Source: Skermanella stibiiresistens SB22 (lineage in GTDB: Bacteria; Pseudomonadota; Alphaproteobacteria; Azospirillales; Azospirillaceae). From it: a stretch of DNA of 64,000 nucleotides. Below, piece after piece: positions 10,600 through 21,480 of this stretch. The stretch covers positions 124,001-188,000 of the forward strand of contig NZ_AVFL01000009.1 in NCBI RefSeq assembly GCF_000576635.1, in the 5' to 3' direction. How positions within the stretch are numbered: the stretch's first letter is position 1; each line of letters begins with the position of its first letter. The notes beneath the pieces are model-generated. The model did not search any database. It was not told the DNA's origin and was given only the letters and a program-made list of their open reading frames with translations. The position numbers and the translations under genes were made by a program.

Positions 10600-11130
10600 A
10601 TGAACGCGCATCGCATCGGCGCCGCCTTGGCGGCGCTTTTCCTGCTGGCCGCCTGCGACGATTACGGGCGCGTCACCCAGACCCAGGTCGATCCCGGCTA
10701 CAATCCAGGGGAACTGGGCTATGCCGGCGGCAAGGACGCCACGCTGACCACGCTGATCTACGGCAATCCCAGCGACGTCAACGCGGCGCTGTTCACCCAA
10801 CAGGTGCTGACCTCGATGAACAGGGTCCAGGCCGGCCCCGGCCTCAAATTCGCCCAGGACGCCGGGCCGGGCGGGCAGCCGCTATACAAGGTCGTGATGG
10901 TCTTCAACCCGGAAAGCCAAGTGATCGACGCGGAATTGTGCGCGGCGCAGATCCCGCCGTCACAGCCGTTCGACAAGGACATCAGCGTCCGGGCGGCTTA
11001 TTGCCGGGGTGGCCGCGCCCTGACCGGCGCCATCGGCACCATCAAGGCCGATGTGGCGGCCAAACCCGACCGGATGGACCGCTTCATCCGCGACCTGACC
11101 TTCACCCTGTTCCCGCTAAACCGCGGATAA
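10600..11130 (+). CDS. hypothetical lipoprotein, partner gene of the AAA-ankyrin protein
   Basis: A 176-residue protein with a lipoprotein signal: MNAHRIGAALAALFLLAACD, in which LAAC is the lipobox. The residue after Cys is Asp, which in enterobacteria favours retention in the inner membrane; whether that rule holds here is not known. The mature part has two further Cys (about 105 and 125) that could form a disulfide, and no family I recognise. It starts 5 bp after the stop of the AAA-ankyrin gene, so the two are almost certainly one transcription unit, and their products could meet at the periplasmic face of the inner membrane. It ends 15 bp before the convergent hyfI stop. Confidence 0.8.
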   Translation: MNAHRIGAALAALFLLAACDDYGRVTQTQVDPGYNPGELGYAGGKDATLTTLIYGNPSDVNAALFTQQVLTSMNRVQAGPGLKFAQDAGPGGQPLYKVVMVFNPESQVIDAELCAAQIPPSQPFDKDISVRAAYCRGGRALTGAIGTIKADVAAKPDRMDRFIRDLTFTLFPLNRG

Positions 11131-11145
11131 ACCCGGTCGGGTCAG

Positions 11146-11661
11146 CTACTTGGCCGCCTCGACCAGCGCCACCAGGCCGGACAGCAGGTCTATCGGGCGC
11201 GGCGGGCATCCAGGGATATGCAGATCGACCGGGATGACCGCCGCGACGCCTCCGACGATGCCGTAGCTGCCCTTGAACAACCCGCCATCCAGGGCGCAGC
11301 CGCCGACCGCCACCACCCATTTCGGATCGGGCGTCGCGTCCCAGGTGCGGAACAGGGCGTCCCGCATGTTGCCGGTGACCGGGCCCGTCACCAGCAGCAC
11401 ATCGGCGTGGCGCGGCGAGGCCACGAAGCGCAGGCCGAATCGCTCCAGATCGTAGACGACGTTGTTGAGGGCGTGGATCTCCAGTTCGCAGCCGTTGCAC
11501 GATCCGGCGTCGACCTCGCGGATCGACAGGCTGCGCCCCAGGCGGGTCCGCGCCGCCCGGTCGAGCCGGCTGGCCAATTCCTCGACTCCGGCTTCCGCCG
11601 GCCCCGGCCCGGTCATGGTGCGCGGGCCGCGCATCAGATTGCGGGCGATGGTCTTCAGCAT
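11146..11661 (-). CDS. hyfI: hydrogenase-4-like small subunit (HyfI / NuoB-type iron-sulfur protein)
   Basis: A 171-residue homologue of HyfI/HycG and of complex I NuoB. All four cluster ligands are visible: C55 and C58 in GSCNGCELEIHAL, C122 in VGGCALDGG and C152 in IPGCPPRPID, so a proximal [4Fe-4S] (N2-type) cluster is expected. It would sit on the cytoplasmic side against the large subunit HyfG. It is the last gene of the six-gene cluster and starts 9 bp after hyfG. No gene for a HyfH/NuoI-type two-cluster ferredoxin follows, so this cluster is the only redox centre that the locus encodes clearly. Confidence 0.9.
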   Translation of the reverse strand: MLKTIARNLMRGPRTMTGPGPAEAGVEELASRLDRAARTRLGRSLSIREVDAGSCNGCELEIHALNNVVYDLERFGLRFVASPRHADVLLVTGPVTGNMRDALFRTWDATPDPKWVVAVGGCALDGGLFKGSYGIVGGVAAVIPVDLHIPGCPPRPIDLLSGLVALVEAAK

Positions 11662-11670
11662 GGTGGCATC

Positions 11671-13179
11671 CTACAGGTCATGCCCCGAGTACGAACAGTT
11701 GAAGCTCTTGTTGCAGAGCGGGAAGTCGGCGACGATGTTCCCCTCGATCGCGGCCTCCAGCAGGGGCCATTGGAACCACGACGGATCGCGCGGGTGGCAC
11801 CGGGTCACGACGCCGTCCTCCCGAACCTCGACCCAGGTCATGATCTCGCCCCGGAAACTCTCCACCAAGGCCATCCCCTGCCCCGCCGTCGCGTTTAGCG
11901 ACGCGCGGATCGGCCCGGCCGGCAACCGCTCCAGGATCTGGTCGATCAGGCCAAGGCTCGCCTCGACCTCCTTGATGCGGACCCAGACGCGGGCGTTGAC
12001 GTCCCCCTCGTGGAAGACCGGGACCTCGAATTCCAAGTCGTCATAGGGCGCGTGGCCGGGATCACGTCTCGCGTCGAGCACCCGGCCCGACGCCCGGCCG
12101 ACATGGCCTCCCGCGCCGAACCGCCGGACCAGTTCGGGCCCGACCCGTCCGGTCGCGACCGTCCGGTCCTGCAACGAGGCTTTCTCGTCATAGGTCTTGA
12201 CCAATCCCGGGAAGGTCGCCCGGATCTCCGCCAACAGCGACTCCAGCGTGTCGCGCCCGGCGTCGGGAAGATCGACGGCGACCCCGCCCGGCACCACCCG
12301 GTCCATCATCAGCCGGTGGCCGAAACACGCGTCGGCGGCCCGCAGGATCTTTTCCCGCAGCAAGCCGCATTCCGCCAGCATGTAGGCGAAGGCGGCGTCG
12401 TTGCAGATCGCCCCGATATCGCCGATGTGGTTGGCCAGCCGCTCCAACTCCGCCATCAGCGCCCGCAGCCAGACGGCGCGCTCGGGCACCGCGGAGCCGG
12501 TAGCCGCCTCGACGGCACGGGCGAAGGCCAGCGAATGCGCCACCGTGCTGTCACCCGAGACCCGTGCCGCCAGCTTGGCGACCTCGCCGATCGACCGGCC
12601 GCCCATCAGCCATTCCGTGCCCTTGTGGACATAGCCAAGCCTCTGCTCCAGCCGGACCACCGTCTCGCCGTTGCAGGTGAAGCGGAAATGGCCGGGCTCG
12701 ATGATGCCGGCGTGGACGGGACCGACCGGGATCTGGTGCAGGCCAGCCCCTTCGATCGGCAGAAAGGGATAGGGTTCCGGATTGCCCAGCGGATCGGGCG
12801 GATCGGCCGACAGCGGCAGCCGGATCGGCCAGGAATCGTGGTCCAGCCACGGACGTGGATCGACCAGCGACTCGGCCATCAGGCCGAACAGATCCTGCGC
12901 CGCGCGCTCCAGCCGAATGGCGCTGGGCCGGACCCCGCCGACAGAGGGAAAGCGCCCTTCGGGGCAGGTCAGGGAGACGACCGCGACCGTCCCCGCCAGA
13001 TCTTCCCGCAGCGCCATGTGGACCAGTGCCGTATCCGCCCACAGCCCCACCAGCGACCAGTCGGTCTTCTCCGCCAGCGTGGTGATCAAACCGGCCCAGG
13101 CGTCGCGGTCGAGATCGAAGCGAGGAAACGGGCGGTGGTTGCCGGCGGGGGTTCCGATCGATGCCAGATGATCGAGCAT
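11671..13179 (-). CDS. hyfG: hydrogenase-4-like large subunit lacking [NiFe] ligands (HyfG / NuoCD-type)
   Basis: A 502-residue fusion of a NuoC-like N-terminal domain (about 1-140) and a NuoD/hydrogenase-large-subunit domain. In real group 4 hydrogenases two CxxC motifs hold the NiFe site. Here the first is replaced by ARVSGDSTVAHS (205-216), with no Cys, and the C-terminus reads LCNKSFNCSYSGHDL, where alignment by eye to DPCxxC of HycE puts Ser and Gly at the ligand positions. The two remaining C-terminal Cys (489, 495) are shifted. It should therefore not be a hydrogenase but resembles Ehr (energy-converting-hydrogenase-related) or MBX-type complexes. A good ribosome binding site (GAGGGAGGG) precedes the ATG. 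Confidence 0.88.
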   Translation of the reverse strand: MLDHLASIGTPAGNHRPFPRFDLDRDAWAGLITTLAEKTDWSLVGLWADTALVHMALREDLAGTVAVVSLTCPEGRFPSVGGVRPSAIRLERAAQDLFGLMAESLVDPRPWLDHDSWPIRLPLSADPPDPLGNPEPYPFLPIEGAGLHQIPVGPVHAGIIEPGHFRFTCNGETVVRLEQRLGYVHKGTEWLMGGRSIGEVAKLAARVSGDSTVAHSLAFARAVEAATGSAVPERAVWLRALMAELERLANHIGDIGAICNDAAFAYMLAECGLLREKILRAADACFGHRLMMDRVVPGGVAVDLPDAGRDTLESLLAEIRATFPGLVKTYDEKASLQDRTVATGRVGPELVRRFGAGGHVGRASGRVLDARRDPGHAPYDDLEFEVPVFHEGDVNARVWVRIKEVEASLGLIDQILERLPAGPIRASLNATAGQGMALVESFRGEIMTWVEVREDGVVTRCHPRDPSWFQWPLLEAAIEGNIVADFPLCNKSFNCSYSGHDL

Positions 13180-13194
13180 GGCGATTTCCCTCCC

Positions 13195-14643
13195 TCAGCC
13201 CAGCAGTCGGGCGACGGCTTGGAACCACTCGACCAGTGGTTCGGGTAGCCAGATGCCGGCCACCAGCACCAGGATCAGGTGGAGCACCATCGGAAAGGCG
13301 CTGGACGCGGCCGGCGCCATCGATCCCGTCGGCTCGCCGAATGCCAGGGATTGAAGACGCAGGATCAGCGCGCCGAACGCCACGACGATGCCCAGCACCA
13401 GCGGCAGCGCCAGCAGCGGCTCGCGGGCGAAGGTGGTCGTCACCAGCAGGAACTCGCTGAGGAAGATGCCGAACGGCGGCAGTCCCACGATGGCGAGCAC
13501 GCCGGCCACCAGCCCCCAGCCGATCACCGGATGGCTGACCGTCAGTCCGCGGATCTCCGAGATGCGCTGGGTGCCCTTGACCTGGGTGGCGAGGCCGACG
13601 GCGATGAAGATCGCCGATTTGGTCAGGCTGTGCATCGTCATGTGCAGCAGGCCCGCGAAATTGGCGATCGGCCCGCCGATCCCGAAGGCGAAGGTGATGA
13701 TGCCCATGTGCTCGATCGAGCTATAGGCGAACAGCCGCTTTATGTCGCGCCGCCGGTACAGCATGAAGGCAGCCAGCAGCAGCGAGGCCAGCCCCATCAC
13801 CATCATCAGCGGACCGGGCGCCAGCGACTGGCCGTTGGCCGTCATCAGCATCTTGAAGCGCAGGACGGCGTAGAGCGCCACGTTGAGCAGCAGGCCGGAC
13901 AGCACGGCGGAGATCGGCGTCGGTCCCTCCGCGTGGGCGTCGGGCAGCCAGGCGTGCAGCGGCGCCAAGCCGACCTTGGTGCCATAGCCGATCAGGATGA
14001 AGACGAAGGCGAGGTTCAGCAGGTCGGGGCTGACGCGGTGGATCTCCAGCATCAGGGCCGACCACGTCATGGCGGGCATGCCGCCGCCCATCACCGGCCG
14101 CGCCGCCAGGAAGATCAGGATGGTGCCGAACAGCGCCAGCGCGATGCCGACGCCGCACAGGATGAAGTACTTCCACGCCGCCTCGATCGCCGCCGGGGTG
14201 CGGTAGAGGCTGACCATCAGCACGGTGGTCAGCGTGGCGCCCTCGACCGCCACCCACAGCACGCCCAGATTATTGGCGAGCAGGGCCAGCAGCATGGTGA
14301 ACACGAAGGCTTGGTACATCGAGTGGTAGAAGCGGACGAACACCGGCTTCAGCCGCTCGATCTCGATCTCGTGCTCGATGTAGCTGGCGCTGAACAGCGA
14401 GGTGGTGAAGGACACGAAGGCGGTCAGCGCCACCAGATAGATGTTGAAGTCGTCGACCAGGAACAGCGGCGTCGTCTCGGGCCGGTCCGTGAACAGGCTG
14501 AGGGAGGCGACCAGCGTCAGGCCCGCCGCCAGCGAGTTGAGCCGTGCCGCCAGCCAGTGATCCCGCACGGCGGCCAGCCCGAACGCCGCCAGGAACGGCA
14601 GGGCGAGGATCACGTAAACTGGATTGACCGGAAGCAGGATCAC
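13195..14643 (-). CDS. hyfF: hydrogenase-4-like antiporter subunit HyfF (NuoL/M/N family)
   Basis: A 482-residue membrane protein of the Mrp/NuoLMN proton-pumping family. The residues required for pumping are present: Glu in GVLWVAVEGATL (TM5), Lys in GYGTKVGLAPLHAWLPDAHA (TM7) and Lys in HSLTKSAIF (TM12 region). The start is the GTG at 14643, which overlaps the hyfE stop by 4 bp (GTGA); the longer open frame to 15159 is a shadow of hyfE. The protein is slightly shorter than E. coli HyfF (526 residues). It should form one of two ion-translocating units in the complex. Confidence 0.9.
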   Translation of the reverse strand: MILLPVNPVYVILALPFLAAFGLAAVRDHWLAARLNSLAAGLTLVASLSLFTDRPETTPLFLVDDFNIYLVALTAFVSFTTSLFSASYIEHEIEIERLKPVFVRFYHSMYQAFVFTMLLALLANNLGVLWVAVEGATLTTVLMVSLYRTPAAIEAAWKYFILCGVGIALALFGTILIFLAARPVMGGGMPAMTWSALMLEIHRVSPDLLNLAFVFILIGYGTKVGLAPLHAWLPDAHAEGPTPISAVLSGLLLNVALYAVLRFKMLMTANGQSLAPGPLMMVMGLASLLLAAFMLYRRRDIKRLFAYSSIEHMGIITFAFGIGGPIANFAGLLHMTMHSLTKSAIFIAVGLATQVKGTQRISEIRGLTVSHPVIGWGLVAGVLAIVGLPPFGIFLSEFLLVTTTFAREPLLALPLVLGIVVAFGALILRLQSLAFGEPTGSMAPAASSAFPMVLHLILVLVAGIWLPEPLVEWFQAVARLLG

Positions 14644-15302
14644 CGGCGCTCCCCGCGGAAGTCTTCGAGAGTGCGGAGGTCGAGGGTGTCGAACCGCTCC
14701 CGGATGTGGAAGAAGAAGATTCCGAAGATGATGAAGGCGACCATCACGGCGAAGGCGACCAGCATCTCGACGATCAGGGGCATGCCCTCGACGCCGATCG
14801 CGGCCAGGATCAGCCCGTTCTCCAGCGACATGAAGCCGATCACCTGACCGATCGCGTTGCGGCGGGTGATCATGGTCAGCAGCCCCAGCAGGACGACCGA
14901 CAGCGCCAGCGCCAGATCCTCGCGCGTCAGAGCCGTCACGTCGGGTGTCACCGGCAGCACCAGCAGGATCGACAGCGTCACCAGGCTGACGCCGGCGATC
15001 ATGGTCGGGCCGACTCCCAGCGCGGTGTCGACGGTCCGCTCGATCCTCAGCTTCTGGATCACGCGGTTCAAGGCGACCGGGATGACGATCGCCTTCATGC
15101 TCAACGCCAGCAGGGCGGTGATGTAGAGGTGCGGCGCGTCCTGGATGTAGCCTTGCCACGCCGCGGCCGCCGCCAGGACGGTGGACTGCGCGGCGAAGAC
15201 CTGGATGATGGAGGACAGGCGGCGCTGATAGAGCAAGGCGAAGCTCATCAGCAGGACCACGGCACCCAGCATGTGGGCTATGTCGTAATGGATGCTGGGC
15301 AT
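14640..15302 (-). CDS. hyfE: hydrogenase-4-like membrane subunit HyfE (NuoK-like)
   Basis: A 220-residue membrane protein with about seven hydrophobic segments, the size of E. coli HyfE (216). The C-terminal half contains IGFMSLENGLILAAIGVEG, with the Glu that corresponds to the essential membrane carboxylates of NuoK. It would link the pumping subunits to the HyfC/NuoH heel. Its stop overlaps the hyfF start (GTGA), and it begins 9 bp after hyfC. Confidence 0.9.
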   Translation of the reverse strand: MPSIHYDIAHMLGAVVLLMSFALLYQRRLSSIIQVFAAQSTVLAAAAAWQGYIQDAPHLYITALLALSMKAIVIPVALNRVIQKLRIERTVDTALGVGPTMIAGVSLVTLSILLVLPVTPDVTALTREDLALALSVVLLGLLTMITRRNAIGQVIGFMSLENGLILAAIGVEGMPLIVEMLVAFAVMVAFIIFGIFFFHIRERFDTLDLRTLEDFRGERR

Positions 15303-15311
15303 CCTAGCGCC

Positions 15312-16277
15312 TCACAGTCCGGTCGAAACGTAAAGGAAGATGGCGCCCAGCAGGCTGAGCAGCAGCGCGCCACCAAGGAACTCGCCATAGCGGAACACCC
15401 GCATCTTGGCGATGCTGGTCTCGAACACGGCCAGGGCCACGGCGCCACAGGCCAGCTTCAGGACGAAGGTCACCAAGCCGATCAGGATGGCGAGCGGCCC
15501 GTCCCCGGGCTGGGCGATGCCCCACGGCAGGAAGACGCAGCCGATCAGCGCCATGTAGAGCGCCAGCTTCAGCATGGCGGCGGCTTCGATCAGCGCCAGA
15601 TGCCGGCCCGAATACTCCAGCACCATGGCCTCGTGGACCATGGTCAGTTCCAGATGCGTCGCGGGGTTGTCGACCGGGATGCGGCCGTTCTCGGCGATCG
15701 CGACCATCAGCAGCGATATCGCCGCCAGCGCCAGCGAGATCCGCAGGCCGACCTCGCCGTCCAGCATGAAATCGACGATCATCGACAGCGAGGTCGTCCG
15801 GACCAGGATGGCGATGGAGAAGATCACCATCAGCATGGCGGGCTCGGCCAGCGCCGCGATCATCATCTCGCGCGACGACCCCAACCCGCCGAAGCTGGTC
15901 CCGACATCCATCCCCGCCAGCGCGAGGAAGAACCGGGCGCTGGCCAGCAGCGCGACCAACGCGATCAGGTCGGCGGTCGCCGTCAAGGCCAGCGCCGTGG
16001 TGAAGGTCGGGACCAGCGCCGCCGCCAGCCAAATCGCGGTGAACACCAGATAGGGCGTCACCCGGAACAGCCAGGAGGCGTTGTCGGCCAGCACGACCTC
16101 CTTCCGCAGGAGCCGGTGGAGATCGAGATAGGGCTGGATCAGTGGCGGACCGCGCCGCCCGATCAGCCTTGCCTTGACCACCCGGACTAGCCCGACCAGC
16201 CCGGGGGCCACGGCCAGCACCAGCAGCATTTGGACGACTTGATAGATCCCCGCGAGGAGCGCCTGGATGAAGATCAT
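15312..16277 (-). CDS. hyfC: hydrogenase-4-like membrane subunit HyfC (NuoH-like)
   Basis: A 321-residue, eight-segment membrane protein homologous to HyfC/HycD and NuoH, the heel that couples the redox module to the membrane arm. The conserved acidic loop is present as ENGRIPVDNPATHLELTMVH and LIQPYLDLHRLLRKE marks the N-terminal loop. The ATG at 16277 overlaps the hyfB stop by 4 bp (ATGA); the very long open frame beyond it is antisense-like shadow sequence inside hyfB. The preserved acidic residues suggest that the coupling path to the pumps is still under selection. Confidence 0.9.
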   Translation of the reverse strand: MIFIQALLAGIYQVVQMLLVLAVAPGLVGLVRVVKARLIGRRGPPLIQPYLDLHRLLRKEVVLADNASWLFRVTPYLVFTAIWLAAALVPTFTTALALTATADLIALVALLASARFFLALAGMDVGTSFGGLGSSREMMIAALAEPAMLMVIFSIAILVRTTSLSMIVDFMLDGEVGLRISLALAAISLLMVAIAENGRIPVDNPATHLELTMVHEAMVLEYSGRHLALIEAAAMLKLALYMALIGCVFLPWGIAQPGDGPLAILIGLVTFVLKLACGAVALAVFETSIAKMRVFRYGEFLGGALLLSLLGAIFLYVSTGL

Positions 16278-18385
16278 TGCGACACCGCCACCAGGACCAG
16301 CAGCGTCACCAGCGCCAGGAACATCAGGGTCAGATAGCGCCGGATGGTCAGGAACTGGAGATGATCGACCTTGTCGGCGATCCAGCCCACCAGCTTGACG
16401 ACCGGCGTGAACAGCCAGTCCCAGGCGGGATCGCGCAGTTCCAGCTCGAAGCGCGCCGGCCGCGTCTCGCCCGGCGCCGGCATGTCCACGATGTCGCGGG
16501 CGCCGAACAGCTGGCTGACGAAGACCCGCCGGATCGGCTGGGCGAAGCTGCTGGCGGAATATTGGCCGAGCGGCGCCGGATCGGTGAAGCCGCAGCCCCA
16601 CGGGATCGACCGGCGCACCCGGTTCGACGCGTAGCGGTGGATCATGTACACGGCCAGGATGGTCAGGATCAGGATGGTCATGAACATCATGAACCCGCTG
16701 TAGCTGTTGCCGAAGGCGCTGGCCGGCGCCAGCCAGACCCAGCCGCCATGGCCGCCCGCGTCGAACATGCCCTCGCCGACGCTCAGCCGGTTGACCGGCT
16801 CGATCAGCGAGATCGCCAGCTTCGGCAGGACGCCGATCACCAGGCACAGGACGGCCGGCACCGCGATGGCGGTCAGCATGACGGGATCGACCTCGCGCGC
16901 CTGCTCCGCCCGCGCCGAGCGCGCCCGCCCCAGGAAGGCGATGCCGTAGAACCGCACGAAGCAGGCGGCGGCCAGCGCCGTCGACAACGCCAGCAACGCG
17001 CCGATCACCGCGAAACCGATCTTCAGTTCCCATTGTTCCAGCAGCGGCCCGTTGAGCACCGCCTGGAACAGCATCCACTCCGCCACGAAGCCGTTCAGCG
17101 GTGGCAGGGAGGAGATCGCGGCGGCGCCGATCAGGCAGAACAAGGCGGTCGCCGGCATCCGGTGGATCAGCCCGCCCAATTGGTTGAGATCGCGCTCGCC
17201 GGTCGCCGTCAGGATGGAGCCGGCGCTGAAGAACAGGATGCTCTTGAACAGACTGTGATTGAGGACATGGAGCATCGCGGCGGTCATGGCGAGGGCCGCC
17301 AGCGCCGGGACGCCCGACGCCTTGAACACCAGCGCCAGACCCAGCCCGATCACGATGACGCCGATGTTCTCGACCGTCGAATAGGCCAGCAGCTTCTTGA
17401 TGTCGTCCTGCATCAGGGCGTGGAGCACGCCGACCACGGCGGTGACGGCGCCAATCACCGCCAGGACCGCTCCCCACCACCACAGCGGCTGTCCGATCAG
17501 GTCGAACAGCACCCGCATCAGGCCGTAGATCGCGACCTTGGTCATGACCCCGCTCATCAGCGCGGAGATATGGCTGGGCGCGGCGGGATGGGCGAGCGGC
17601 AGCCAGACATGCAGCGGCACCAGACCGGCCTTGGAGCCGGCGCCCAGCAGCACGAGCAGCACGGCGAAGCTGGCCGGCACCGGCTCCAGCTGATGCGCCC
17701 GGATCGCGGCGAAGCCGTAATCGCCGCTGGCGCCCGCCAGAATGCCGAACCCGAGCAGCAGGCAGGCGGTGCCGAAGCTCGCCATCACCAGATAGACATA
17801 GGCGGCGCGGCGCGTCTCATCCTCCCGGTGGGTCGCCAGGACGAGCAACCAGGACGACAGGGACATGAACTCCCAGGCCGCCAGGAAGACGAAGGCGTCG
17901 TCCGCGACCAGGACGAGGTTCATCGCGGCGATGAACAGCGGGAAGACCGGCAGCACCCGTCCCGGCTCCGCGTCGTGCCGGGCATAGCTCCAGCCGAACA
18001 CGGCGGCGAGGCAGCCACCTAGGTTGACCGCCAGCAGGAAGATCGCGGACAGGGCGTCGAGACGCAGATTGGCGTGCAGCCAGGGCAATCCGATCGGCAG
18101 GGTCAGCGTCTCGACCCCGGAGTCGTTCGCCGCCAAGCGCGCCAGCACGGCCACCGCCGCGGCGCCGCAGGTCAGCGCCATGCCGGCGTGGACGACCTCG
18201 TGGGCGTGGCTGAACCAGGGGCGGGCGGCTCCCACGGTGGCGAGGACCAGCATCGCCAGGATGCACAGACTAATGAACGCCAAGACCGGGAACCGCCTGA
18301 AAAACCATGGGATGGAACCATTGGGGAGGTATTCGGATACGTGCCCGCTTATAGCATGGCGCCCGGTGGATCGGGCAAACATCAC
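16274..18385 (-). CDS. hyfB: hydrogenase-4-like antiporter subunit HyfB (NuoL-like)
   Basis: A protein of up to 703 residues with about 15 or more membrane segments. Pumping residues are intact: Glu in VFLAAWEFMSLSSW, Lys in GAGSKAGLVPLHVWLPLAHP and Lys in NHSLFKSILFFSAG. It has the C-terminal extension (PWGCGFTDPAPLGQYSASSF) typical of HyfB/HycC rather than NuoL. It is the first gene of hyfBCEFGI. The start is uncertain: about 35 hydrophilic residues precede the first membrane segment and I see no strong ribosome binding site, so translation may begin further in. A hairpin/sRNA element lies about 65 bp upstream. Confidence 0.88.
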   Translation of the reverse strand: MMFARSTGRHAISGHVSEYLPNGSIPWFFRRFPVLAFISLCILAMLVLATVGAARPWFSHAHEVVHAGMALTCGAAAVAVLARLAANDSGVETLTLPIGLPWLHANLRLDALSAIFLLAVNLGGCLAAVFGWSYARHDAEPGRVLPVFPLFIAAMNLVLVADDAFVFLAAWEFMSLSSWLLVLATHREDETRRAAYVYLVMASFGTACLLLGFGILAGASGDYGFAAIRAHQLEPVPASFAVLLVLLGAGSKAGLVPLHVWLPLAHPAAPSHISALMSGVMTKVAIYGLMRVLFDLIGQPLWWWGAVLAVIGAVTAVVGVLHALMQDDIKKLLAYSTVENIGVIVIGLGLALVFKASGVPALAALAMTAAMLHVLNHSLFKSILFFSAGSILTATGERDLNQLGGLIHRMPATALFCLIGAAAISSLPPLNGFVAEWMLFQAVLNGPLLEQWELKIGFAVIGALLALSTALAAACFVRFYGIAFLGRARSARAEQAREVDPVMLTAIAVPAVLCLVIGVLPKLAISLIEPVNRLSVGEGMFDAGGHGGWVWLAPASAFGNSYSGFMMFMTILILTILAVYMIHRYASNRVRRSIPWGCGFTDPAPLGQYSASSFAQPIRRVFVSQLFGARDIVDMPAPGETRPARFELELRDPAWDWLFTPVVKLVGWIADKVDHLQFLTIRRYLTLMFLALVTLLVLVAVSQ

Positions 18386-18449
18386 GTTGGGGGAATATCG
18401 ACCCCTGGGTGCGACAAAGGTGTCGCGTCGGCGAGGACGGATCCAATGG

Positions 18450-18548
18450 AAGAAACCGGCCCGCGCCAGAAGCGGGGCCGGAGTTTTTCAGTCAGGGAGG
18501 AAACGCACCACGGTGCGTCCGCGACCCGAGAATGCCGCAACCGGGATC
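18450..18548 (-). ncRNA. candidate sRNA, alpha-r8/mmgR-like (C/U-rich loop plus terminator)
   Basis: On the minus strand, between the small membrane protein and hyfB, there is a short stem ACGCACC/GGTGCGT (18503-18518), then TTTCCTCCCT (18494-18503), then a GC hairpin whose arms contain CCGGCCC/GGGCCGG (18456-18481), then TTTCTT. A hairpin, the single-stranded decamer UUUCCUCCCU and a Rho-independent terminator is, as I recall, the architecture of the alphaproteobacterial alpha-r8 sRNA family (MmgR in Sinorhizobium). The decamer could pair with Shine-Dalgarno sequences. The 5' end is a guess. A similar element lies at 40847-40979. The hairpin may alternatively be just the terminator of the upstream small gene. 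Confidence 0.45.
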
Positions 18549-18587
18549 AAGAATAGGTTAACCCCCAGCTCCCAGGAGTTGTCTGGT

Positions 18588-18785
18588 TCAGTTTGCCGCG
18601 GGGAAGGCGCCGCGAAGACGCCCCCAGGCCAGGGTCGGCCAGATCGCCGTCAGGACGAGGGTTGCCAGCACTTGGGCCAGCTGCCCCCTCCAGCCCAGCG
18701 ACGCCGCCTCGAAGCGGCAGGGACGGACGGCCAGACAACCCAGCCCAAGATAGAGAATCGACAAAACAACAAGGGGCTCCGGCAT
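18588..18785 (-). CDS. small two-segment membrane protein, unknown function
   Basis: A 65-residue protein with two hydrophobic stretches, LVVLSILYLGLGCLAV (about 5-20) and LAQVLATLVLTAIWPTLAWG (about 36-55), separated by a basic turn (RPCRF). GGAG lies 7 nt upstream of the ATG at 18785, which supports a real gene. No family is recognised. It is divergent from tex and upstream of hyfB on the same strand, but a hairpin lies between, so it is not necessarily part of the hyf operon. Confidence 0.5.
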   Translation of the reverse strand: MPEPLVVLSILYLGLGCLAVRPCRFEAASLGWRGQLAQVLATLVLTAIWPTLAWGRLRGAFPAAN

Positions 18786-18956
18786 GGGAAAACTCCGCTG
18801 TGACCCCCGAAAATTGTCGCGACTTGCTTAATTTCACGTTAACCAAGATGCCGATATGCCTGGATCCAGATAAGGTCCCTAGCCTTGAGCCTCCCACACG
18901 GGGTATAGGGGGGCCACCCGACCTCCGGTTTTCACTGCAGCCGTGCCTTCACCGAC

Positions 18957-21426
<2,470 letters not shown>

Positions 21427-21428
<2 letters not shown>

Positions 21429-21480
21429 TGACCCGGTGATCGGGGGCTCCCGTTCCGGAGCCCCCGATCACCGGGTCACT
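21427..21480. terminator. 24-bp perfect palindrome, bidirectional terminator of tex and nadC
   Basis: Arms 21427-21450 and 21457-21480 are perfect reverse complements (beginning AGTGACCCGG) around a 6-nt loop CGTTCC. The stem includes the end of the tex stop codon (TAG, 21426-21428) on one side and the nadC stop codon on the other. There is no T-run, so termination may rely on the very stable stem or on Rho; the stem also protects both 3' ends. Confidence 0.75.

Noticed and set aside
11146-18385. A functional energy-converting [NiFe] hydrogenase or formate hydrogenlyase
   Set aside because: The large subunit lacks the NiFe ligand Cys and no ferredoxin subunit, formate dehydrogenase or maturation genes are present.
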